The position numbers and the translations under genes were made by a program. From Labia minor (Eukaryota > Arthropoda > Insecta > Dermaptera > Spongiphoridae), in NCBI GenBank assembly GCA_963082975.1, contig OY720347.1:9406225-9470224 (forward strand): 64,000 bases of DNA. Reading direction: 5' to 3'. Below are positions 56,701 through 64,000 of the stretch, piece after piece. Each line of letters opens with the position of its first letter. Position 1 is the stretch's first letter. Under the pieces are notes generated by a model. The model saw nothing but the letters and a program-made list of their open reading frames with translations, did no database searches and was not told the DNA's origin.

Positions 56701-57426
56701 ATCTCATTAAATATGTAAGTTATATTTAATGAGATAGATGCAGTTATTTTTTAAAATATTTCTTATTTAATATTTTCTGAAAAAAATTATAAAATATTTA
56801 TATGAATTTAATGTAAGTACCCATTATAATTTGTGAGATTTGTTGCTATGACAATGTTTGTATTTTCTTTCTTCAATATTATAATTTCTAATAAAATGTG
56901 TTCTACAATATGCAAAAAAATCGTTATTCACCAATCACTGTTAGAAATATTCATCATATATCCTTGTCCTTATGAGATCGTAAGCCAGAAATTAATTAAT
57001 AAAATGACGTAAAGTACCTAAAGTTGTGATGGGGGTCCGTCAAAAAAAATTTTTTCAAGTGGGGGTCCGTGGAGTACATAAGTTTAAGAACCTATGGGGT
57101 ATAGGAAAGGGAATGGGGAAAGATAGTATCCACCTGCGTTGCCAGATTAAGCGTGTTTACCTTGTTTATAAGCTAACCGCCGTGTAAAAAAGATTTGATT
57201 TGTCCGCCATCTTGAAAATCAACACAAACGAAAATTCATTCTATTTATTACAATGGCAGGTAATTTGTTTTGATTTGCAATTTTAATAAATATTATGAAT
57301 GTGAGGCAGGTTCACTACCCACACACCCAATGGCGCCTTTTCAATATCAATAATCATGTGATAATAGGTATTAGCGTTAAAGATTTATCCAAAACTCGAA
57401 TTGTGCATCATATATCTCAGTTACTT

Positions 57427-57466
<40 letters not shown>

Positions 57467-60400
57467 ATATATAGTAAATATTACCAAACTCAGTATTTCA
57501 CTACCAAACCAACTCCATAAAAAAAGATTCAGTATTTGTGCAAAAACCATTCCTATATTCACCATCATTTGACTACCATTCAATTCAAACTGAAATGTAA
57601 AACAAAATTAATAAATAATTATTTAGTAACAAAACAAAAAGAAAATCTTAGAATATGCTAATTATATTGTATTATAATATAATATAACAGTAATACTTAC
57701 TAATGTTATATTGACAATAACAATTGAATTTAATAAACCAGAGATTATCGTCAACATTGCCAAGCCAGGAGACATAAATGTGTTAAGTAAATTGACAATA
57801 CTAAATAAAAAAAAAATATTAAATAAATAATTAATTATATATTATTATTATTATTATGATTATGAATTGATAAAAATACCTTATCAATCCATTGTGTTCA
57901 ATAATAATTTCTAATAAACGTTTACGCGCGCGAATAATATTGGACTTTTCAAATTCTCTTTGAGAAGTCATGTGAAGTACATCTCTAATTTTTAATCGAA
58001 ACGATTTTAAATGATCCATTAAATAACTGAAATAATAAGAAAATAATTATAATCATGCAAATTAAAGATATCCTTGGACAGTTGTGAGAATGAAAGAATG
58101 AATGAATGAATCCTTTCTTCGTCGCAGCCAACAAGCCTGACATTTGGACCCTTCAAAACCCGACAGACTATAGAAGACTCTTGGACGAACTAATGGACAC
58201 TTTGACAGACCTATACATTTTACAGGACTTGGACAACCTAGAGGCCTCCAATTACTCACCACTATACAGGAGACTAGACTTCACTAGAAATCATTTGATT
58301 GGGCACCGATATGCTCTAGTTAAATCGGGGACTTTTATACAACTAAGAACGACAAACGCAAGACAAGTACAATTTTACGTGGGAAGAAATAAACATACTC
58401 TAGACCCAAATCAAATCTGCACCCTGTGCAATTTAATTAAAAACGAAGATTTATACCACTTCTTGATGGAATGCCCTATCTACGCTTCACAAAGAAAAGA
58501 ATTCATCATGAAGTATGTGTATCCATGTGAGGAAGTTCATGAGGGTAACTATATAGAAATATTACTAAACGTTGGGAACGAGACCCAACTGACAGACTTT
58601 CATAAATTCATCTTGAACGCACTGAAGGTGAGATCCTTCGTCATGAACGAAAGACGAGGGATTTCTCTATTGTTGCTGAAATTATATCTTATTTTTGAAT
58701 AGATTCTAAATCATTTTAAGTATGAAGAAAATCATATTTCATATTAAATGTTTTATTTATACGATTTTATTTATATATATTTAATTATAATTTTGTTGAA
58801 TTGTACAGAATGATAAAATTGTATAATTTGTATGCCGAGTTGGCAAAATCAAATAAATGTTTGTTACTATTAATAAATTATTCATATATGTTCAACATTT
58901 ATCAAAATTTTCTTTTACTTGATTATTGTTATTATTGTAATTTTTATTATTAAGGATTGAAATTTATTTTCAAATGTTCTAAAGTATTGATTTTAATTTT
59001 ACATCAATATTGTAAATACCATTTATATATAAGTATTAATTTCTATTTTATTATGTATTTTTACCGACCGACGATAGTAATGGAGGTATTGTTTTCACAC
59101 CAAATTTCACATGTGGAGATTTTTAAATATCTCCACGAATCATGCATTTTCTAAACAGAAAAAAGTATTTTTAGCATGATGTCTGTCCGTCCGTCTGTCC
59201 GTCCGTCCGTCTGTCCGTCCGTCTGTCCGTCCGTCTGTCCGTCTGTCCGTCCGTATAGATGTGTACAGCCTGAACGGCTCAACCGATTTTGATGAAATTT
59301 GGTATATTTACTTAATGCATCAGTGGGATGAATTGATCAACTTTTGGTGCAATTCCGGAAACCGGAAGTGGTAGTATTAGCGATCGACGATAGGAAGGAA
59401 AGGGTTATTTTCACACCAAAGGAGATTTTTTTATATATCATCACGAATCATGCACTTTGTATTGGTTTTATCCTCGAGAAAAATCATATTTATTAGTTTT
59501 TCTTGATTTAAAATTATATGACGTCATCCAGCCATTCATGACGTCACAGCCTGGTCTTGCATATATATTATAAATAAAATAAAATTAAAAATGTTTATAT
59601 TTATTATTTATGTATCCATATCTGTTTTTTATTACATTAATAGATATATTAAAATTATTTGAAATTGTTTCTGTAGCTGGAAATTAATTTATTTCAAACA
59701 GTCGGTCGGTTCGGACCTGGCCACAGGTCAACTTATTTTTGTTCTCTATTAATTTTTTTATTATTTTATGTATTTAATTAGAGTTTTGTTGAACTGTACA
59801 GAATGATAAAATTGTATAATTTGTATGCCGAGTTGGCAAAAACAAATAAATATTTATTATTATTATTATTAAAATTTAAAGATATCCTTGGACAGTTGTG
59901 AGAATGAAAGAAGAGTGGGGTCAGGATTCTTTAACAAAAAAATCACTTTGTCCGAAAAAAAAAACTTGGTTAAAAAAAACACTAAAAATTCTACATATTC
60001 TTTTTTTAATCACATGTTAATAATAATAATAAAATAGAAAAATGTTATTCTTCAAAAGTTCAAATGATAAATATAATTATATTTATAATTACATTCATAA
60101 ACAATTTTGAAGTTTTATTTTGGTTCAGAATCAAAAATAGAAGCGGATGGCTGGTTACACTTTGATTTTATTATTAATTTTAGGTGGAAGAGAATTTTTT
60201 CAGGTTTTGATATTGGTACATTTCTGGATAATTTTCTAAATAAAATATTAAATTAATATCAAATTGTCATAGCAAATGTTCTGTTCTATCCGTTGGTAAT
60301 CTGGAGTTTATTTCGACTTATTTGAATTGAAGTAATAAAAATTTTTTTGTATTTTGAACTATTCCCTTAAAACCTGCAAAATCTTCCTTCCAATCTAATA

Positions 60401-62238
60401 TTAAAAATTTAATTTTCTAAATGAATATTGATATGATTTCTTAGAAAATCCAAAGAATACCCCCTATTTCTCTTTTTTAATAAAAAGAATTCTTAATTTT
60501 AAAAATGAATATTAAGGTAGTTTGTGACTGGCATTCCGAAGTCAAAAAAATAACTTATTTTTTTTTTTTTTTTATAAATAATTATCCAAAGCATACTATA
60601 ATAATTAATGAAAATTCACATAAGAATTTATTCGATGCAATTTACGAGTTATAACTAAATAATTATAATAATGTAAAAATAAAATATTAATTCACTAGTA
60701 CTCAGCTGTCATTAGATGATATCAACTTTAAATAATTTTTAGGTTGGAATTTGAACTATAATAAACTATAATTAATTATAAACTATAATTGAACGAAAAA
60801 GTATAACAAATATTTTTTATATTTATTAAAGTTTAATATCCTTTAATTGTCACGTACCATTTATAAGTATATTTAAAAATTTTAGTTATTATTTGAACTT
60901 GGTGTAGCCGCCATTTTTCTCCTAGTTGAATAAACAACAGAAATAGAAGACCAGATGTTATTATTAAAAAATTAATTAAATTAAAAATATGTGGTAAATC
61001 GTTTTAAAATTTTTACAGTATATGTTTGAGATACCGTTTTATCTATTAGAAAGTTTTTTTTTGTGGGGTGAAATTTGTCAATTTCTTACAAACCCTGAAT
61101 TTCCGAGTTATTGAACAAGGACACTCATAAAAGCTCATGTATTTTTGCATAACTTTAATTAATTATATCTCTTAAAAGGTGTGGTAAAAAATCTGATTTT
61201 TTTTTCTATAGGTGTATTTAATTATAATCTTTCGAATAAATATATAATTCAAGTTTAGTCAAGTCACAAACTACCTTAAAAGAAATAATAATATACAGGA
61301 TTAACCAAATTTCTGTTTTTGATTGTTCTATAAAAATTGTTTACAAATTGGTCACAAATAAAAAGGATATTAGTATTGGCAAAATTCAATTTTTTGAAAT
61401 CATAATATAAAACGTAATTGATTATAAACCGTAATTCTCTTTTCAATTCGTATTAGAAATTATATAAATATTTTAGTTTTTTTTTCATTATCGGATTATC
61501 ATGAAAAAAGAACAATACATCAATTTTTAACATGATTAATGTGAGGTAAGGTGAGCTTTATGTTTTTAATAATATTAAATATAATATATTTAAATAATAT
61601 TAATAGTTATATTAAATGAATAGAAAATCTTACATTAAATTATTTATATTGAAGGTATAAATAGCAACTATATGCAATATACATGAGAAAGAGATCATGA
61701 ACGCGTAAACACTTATGAGATAATAAACTGGAAGGGAAACCAAATCTTTAAATCCAAAATCGTAACGCAATTGAATCGGACGTTCTTGTTGGCTCAAAAA
61801 AAAGTGGCTAATAGTTTGTAAAGAATTTAGAAAAATATAGAAACCAAAAAGAACGAATAAACCTTTCTGACATTTTATAATATGACTGTTAATCCATTCT
61901 TGATGGGGGGACACACTGCCATATTTGGATATATACTTATTCACAAATGGTATATATTTAGTAATTAATTTATCATAATTAAGATTTAGAATAATCACAT
62001 TAAACATATTATGTGAGATTATTAAAAGAAACATAAACATTTCAGTCATATCAGGAAAATTTGGGTACGGTTGAGTGATAACTGAAATAAATCCAAAAAT
62101 GAGAAGAGACATAATAAAAAAACGATAAAATAAATGAAGATAATACAATTTTGTATTATTATCAATGGGTAAAACACCACTAACTTTAAAAAATTGAATA
62201 TTTAAACCTAAATACCCCTTGGAGGAATGAATTAACAT
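52491..62238 (-). CDS. Odorant receptor, 7tm_6 family, six coding exons
   Basis: Sister of the receptor at 42455-47126 with the same exon plan. Exons on the minus strand: 62238-61634, 58026-57880, 57800-57701, 57589-57485, 52821-52663, 52541-52491. GT/AG at every junction; joined frame 388 residues. The start at 62238 (MLIHSSKGYLGLNI) aligns with the sister start. Family marks: WINSHIIKCQ in exon 1, IIIEHNGLI in exon 2, FELNGSQMMVN and WSWFGSE in exon 4, ELYCCGWE in exon 5, FSYSLFTLLSL in exon 6. An AATAAA signal is at 52448-52443. Intron 1 carries a LINE, a HINE-C and a TTAA-type element; intron 4 carries an entire hAT transposon in the opposite direction. No break in the frame is seen. A second copy of exon 6 lies at 52119-52169. 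Ligand unknown. Confidence 0.88.
52822..53762. other. Receptor intron 4, 3' part
   Basis: AT-rich intron sequence. It has a TA repeat at 53650-53670 followed by a GA microsatellite at 53671-53700. The frames at 52860-53084 and 53562-53855 are not genes. Confidence 0.5.
54237..54800. repeat. Four kinds of tandem repeat upstream of the transposase
   Basis: A 55-bp unit (AATGTTAATTATAAGTTCAT...) occurs twice at 54237-54346. A 30-bp unit (AATATTTTAGAATCAAATTA...) occurs three times at 54535-54620. A 24-bp unit with CATTTAAAATGATATTAAA occurs about five times at 54648-54765. A TTATATTTATA unit lies at 54783-54815. The 30-bp unit equals the end of the family B repeat at 5865-5887. Confidence 0.75.
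54851..56710 (+). CDS. hAT transposase (ZBED/DUF4371 type), intact
   Basis: A cut-and-paste transposase of 619 residues, full length for the family. Residues about 1-45 are a basic, low-complexity N-terminus. A BED-type zinc finger follows: CVLCQ near residue 57 and HLQTKH near residues 78-84. The RNase H-like core shows LDESTDV near residue 200, CTDGARAMSG near 265, CCIHRESLA near 295 and TDVRWLSRGKVL near 352. The C-terminal hAT dimerisation region has LCEQAFSVL near 570. Similar proteins are often labelled ZBED5-, SCAND3- or FAM200-like in animal genomes. No stop or frameshift interrupts it. ATG at 54851 is the first Met of the frame, just after an AT-rich leader. An overlapping short frame (54828-55055) is a shadow. 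Confidence 0.93.
   Translation: MDRWLQTGSTQKRKESDDEASTANSTKKRKTRKYSDDYLSFRFTYICNNDVERPVCVLCQESLSNESMKPANLRRHLQTKHSEHVSKSIEFFKMKKEELNSSQKLMVKTGSGGMSKKAVMASYEVALLIAKAGKPHNIAEQLILPATKVITNIMLGTKAANDINLISLSNDTVKNRIEDMSCNIKEELISRVRKSHYYSLQLDESTDVTNNANLLAFIRYEFENQIQEDVLFCDSLPSRTTANDIFNSLNNFITENEIEWPKCVGICTDGARAMSGTRTGLIALIKNVAPQVVWNHCCIHRESLAAKNMSPDLKRTLDEVVKIVNFIKARPLNSRVFKILCEEMGSQHTHLLLHTDVRWLSRGKVLIRLFELRDEIRLFLIDAHFELTECFNDFIWLAKVAYLTDIFTKLNELNLSLQGTVVNIFKVEDKIEAMIKKIDLWSKRIQNGVYESFPTLNDFIESSSEKLLNQTRQLFVEHLITLKSNFRKYFSTPDPCNNWIRDPFNMEITNAKHLSAPEQDILVELSCDTTYKLKFNKTELSNFWLLLRSDYPALANKALQHLIPFCTTYLCEQAFSVLFYIKSKYRNKLNVEPDLRLKVSNIKPDIEILVSRKQLHTSH
57105..57484. other. Receptor intron 4, 5' part
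   Basis: Slightly more complex sequence at 57105-57245 (TTGCCAGATTAAGCGTG, GTCCGCCATCTTGAAAATC) followed by AT-rich intron with a TA array (57430-57463). No independent gene seen; the frame at 57377-57583 overlaps exon 4 of the receptor. Confidence 0.5.
58106..58702 (+). pseudogene. LINE reverse-transcriptase C-terminal domain
   Basis: A 198-residue frame with the CTLC...HFLMEC zinc-knuckle-like signature (residues about 108-126, C-x2-C-x8-H-x4-C) common at the C-terminus of insect non-LTR (jockey/R1-like) polyproteins. The endonuclease and reverse-transcriptase domains are absent, so this is the 3' stub of a 5'-truncated copy. The frame is unbroken to its stop, implying a fairly recent insertion. 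The apparent start Met is only where the truncation falls. Confidence 0.75.
59063..59737 (+). mobile_element. HINE-C with expanded GTCC/GTCT array
   Basis: From ACCGACCGACGATAGTAATG to the hairpin GACCTG-GCCA-CAGGTC and AACTTATT. Its microsatellite (59181-59252) is the longest of the four copies. Two TGACGTCA palindromes at about 59519-59546 are intact. Inserted within the LINE complex in receptor intron 1. Confidence 0.88.
60512..61279. mobile_element. TTAA-flanked DNA transposon, non-autonomous
   Basis: The element is 60516-61275 (760 bp). Its ends GGTAGTTTGTGACT and AGTCACAAACTACC are perfect 14-bp inverted repeats, and TTAA lies on both sides. A TTAA target is used by piggyBac and Kolobok-type transposons. 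The interior is AT-rich without a transposase frame. In receptor intron 1. Confidence 0.82.
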
Positions 62239-62671
62239 TTTGTTATAATAATAAATAAATAGATAATATATATATATATATATGTAAGAGAGAAAGAGAG
62301 AGTGAAAGAAATGTGAGGCGTCAACAACAACAACTAAAACAACAAATAGAGTGAAAAAAAAATATTTTAAAGAATATATCTGATGCATATTTGAAAGATA
62401 TCAAAAAGATAGTTAAAACCACAAAAATTAAATAATAAACGATGTTTATCCTATTCTAAGTATTTGATTATAGTGGAGAAGAATATCTAAATAAAACACA
62501 TAAAAATTGTATTTTTAATATAATCAATCAATCATTGTTTTTTTATTTTATAAAACAATCCATTTTAAATTCATCGATATATAACAGAGATGTCCAAGCT
62601 CTTTGATAGTCCCAGCCAATTTTCAAAATTATAAATTTTTTGCGAACCGCAATTAAATACTTATTTAAATT
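62239..62671. other. Upstream flank of the second receptor gene
   Basis: AT repeat (62265-62282), purine tract (62288-62312) and AAC repeats (62322-62346) precede the start codon. An in-frame ATG at 62388 would add 50 residues rich in repeat-encoded sequence and is not favoured. Core promoter not identified. Confidence 0.35.
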
Positions 62672-63270
62672 AGCTGGAGTTTCTCCGCTCGCCTATCTCG
62701 CAATTTGAATTGGATTAAATAAAAATATAAAATAATTATATTTAAATTAAATTTAATTAATTATAAATTATAAATTAAAATTAATAAATAATATTTATTA
62801 AACCAGCACATGTTTTGGCTTTTTGTTGATGGCACCACGTCACGTGTTGGCGCGTGAGATTTGCAGTGTTAAAAAATTAATTCTGGTACTTTCAGCGATT
62901 CAATCAAGCTGAAATCTATATATATATATCAGTTTTATACAATTATTAATCATGTGAAAAATTATCAAAAATATATCTTTATTTTTACGATCACTTTAGA
63001 GGAAAAAAAAATCAAAACGTTGTAGGTAATGACCCTCTTCCGGTTGAGCTACATTTCTCAAAAGTTGATAGAAAACTACAAATTTGTCTAAATACACACA
63101 TACACACATACACAGAGGGAAAGAGAGAGATAGAGAGAGAGAGAGAGATTTTCTCAACCTTAGTGAAAATGACTCAGGGACCTATACAAAAGTATACAAA
63201 AACGTATATAAACATCAAAATCTCGACATCGAAAATTTTTGTGATCACAATACTATCTCTGGTGAGAAAA
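62672..63270 (-). mobile_element. HINE-A copy
   Basis: It starts at the 3' end AGCTGGAGTTTCTCCGCTCG (the hairpin is kept, with compensating changes in the stem) and ends CTGGTGAGAAAAATAG, the same altered 5' tip as the copy at the window start. A GA microsatellite replaces most of the CA array at 63115-63150. Confidence 0.82.
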
Positions 63271-63490
63271 ATAGATGAATAATAATATTGAACCATAATA
63301 AATAATAAAAACTTAAGAAAATATAAATTATCATATTTTAAAATTTGTTTTTTTTAATATTATAATAAATTTTACACCGTAAATAAATCAATTAGAAACT
63401 AAATATTTAAAAAGATAATTTAGAAATTCAAATACTATCTTAATAAATTCAATAGTTAGTATTTTAAAAGACATTATTAATAAATTAAAC
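63271..63490. repeat. Duplicate of 362-574
   Basis: TGAATAATAATATTGAACCA, TTTAGAAATTCAAATACTAT and TAGTTAGTATTTTAAAAGAC occur here and at the left end of the window in the same order and spacing, next to the same altered HINE-A tip. Confidence 0.75.
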
Positions 63491-63716
63491 AAAAGTTGAT
63501 AGAAAACTATGAATTTTGAATAATGCCCATGTACCAAATTTCACGATTCTAGCTCAAACCGTTTTTGCGTAATCTTGTTTACATACATACATACATTCAC
63601 ACACACACACACATTTTCTCAACCTTAGTGAAAATGATTCAGGAACCTTCAAAACGTATAAAAATCTTAACATCGAAAATTTTCGTGATCTCAATACTAT
63701 CTCTGGCGAGATAGTA
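63491..63716 (-). mobile_element. HINE-A 5'-half fragment
   Basis: From AAAGTTGATAGAAAACTATG through a CA repeat (63598-63614) to the intact tip CTCTGGCGAGATAGT at 63702-63716. The 3' half is missing. Confidence 0.78.
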
Positions 63717-64000
63717 AAAAAGTATACAAAAACGCAGTATTACATTTATTTTTTTCTACTTAAATTAAATTATATTACTAAACGAACCCGTTGCAAACGG
63801 TGTTTTCAATTTCAGTTTAAACATAATTTTTCGTGGTGTGCAACAATTATTTAATATTATTTAATTTAATATTTCTTTGAAAACAATATTTTTCATATAC
63901 CAATGATCATTTTTTAGTAATCTGCCTTGTGTGGAGTTTTCTTTAATATTTATTTTGAAGTTCTGGTCTTGGATATTAAAAAATTTAAAAAACGATCTCT
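63717..64000. repeat. Family I repeat and window end
   Basis: 63780-63925 is the reverse complement of 11598-11725. The remaining bases show no gene. Confidence 0.55.

Larger units (their letters stand above)
53763..57104 (+). mobile_element. Complete hAT transposon with 8-bp duplication
   Basis: The element is 53771-57096 (3,326 bp) between exact duplications GGGTATAG (53763-53770, 57097-57104). Left tip CAGTGGTTCTTAAACTGTGG; right tip, read inwards, CATAGGTTCTTAAACTTATG. GGGGGTCCG words repeat near both ends (53804, 53826, 57031, 57061), probable transposase-binding sites. The single long frame inside is intact. The right tip departs from CAGTG at positions 3-5 (CATAG), which might weaken mobility. 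It sits in a receptor intron, antisense to the gene. Confidence 0.93.
58062..59912 (+). mobile_element. 5'-truncated LINE insertion complex with 37-bp flanking repeats
   Basis: An exact 37-bp direct repeat (starts TTAAAGATATCCTTGGACAG) lies at 58062-58098 and 59876-59912. It encloses a LINE 3' part (58099-58880), a HINE-C, and a second LINE 3' tail (59770-59872) that shares AACTGTACAGAATGATAAAA and TATGCCGAGTTGGCAAAA with the first. Long target duplications are normal for target-primed insertion. Two tails suggest two insertions or an internal duplication. All within receptor intron 1. Confidence 0.75.

Noticed and set aside
62239..62388. Upstream 50-residue extension of the second receptor
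   Set aside because: Encoded by AT, GA and AAC repeats; the sister gene has no counterpart and the inner start aligns exactly.

Overview
This window is a very AT-rich, repeat-packed piece of an animal genome, almost certainly an insect. The best clue is a pair of genes on the minus strand (42455-47126 and 52491-62238) that rebuild, exon by exon, into insect-type seven-transmembrane odorant receptors (7tm_6 family) of 385 and 388 residues. Tandem receptor genes, the mobile-element mix and the base composition would fit a hymenopteran such as a parasitoid wasp, but that is inference; no sequence here names the species.

Layout. Positions 1-42420 hold no protein-coding host gene that I can support. 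They are AT-rich spacer filled with mobile-element copies: hAT-type MITEs (several with exact 8-bp target duplications), decayed mariner copies, SINE- and LINE-like retroposon pieces, a possible Penelope-like terminal remnant with hammerhead-like motifs, and several unnamed dispersed families. A few islands of more normal base composition (about 906-1600, 12980-13600, 15060-15400, 37060-37230) could be regulatory or non-coding exons. Positions 42455-62238 hold the two receptor genes, each with six coding exons and identical intron phases. Their introns carry mariner, LINE, Helentron-like and TTAA-type elements, and one structurally complete hAT transposon (53771-57096) with an intact 619-residue transposase. 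After 62238 the window returns to dispersed repeats, and 62995-63490 repeats the first 540 bases.

The most interesting signal is two unrelated non-autonomous families, called HINE-A and HINE-C here, with the same blueprint. Each has a short 5' terminal motif, an internal microsatellite (GT or GTCC), an inverted copy of the 5' motif near the 3' end, a compact hairpin, and a fixed 3' end, and each inserts at T-rich sites. This is the layout described for Helentron-associated (DINE-1-like) elements. HINE-A has about ten copies or fragments here and HINE-C four full copies. One HINE-C sits inside a HINE-A, and one of each lies side by side in an odorant-receptor intron. HINE-C also carries TGACGTCA palindromes.

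A second notable point is that the last coding exon of the second receptor gene, with its poly(A) signal, is tandemly duplicated, leaving two usable terminal exons that differ at one codon. Family letters (A, B, C, D, F, G, H, I) are local labels, not database names.
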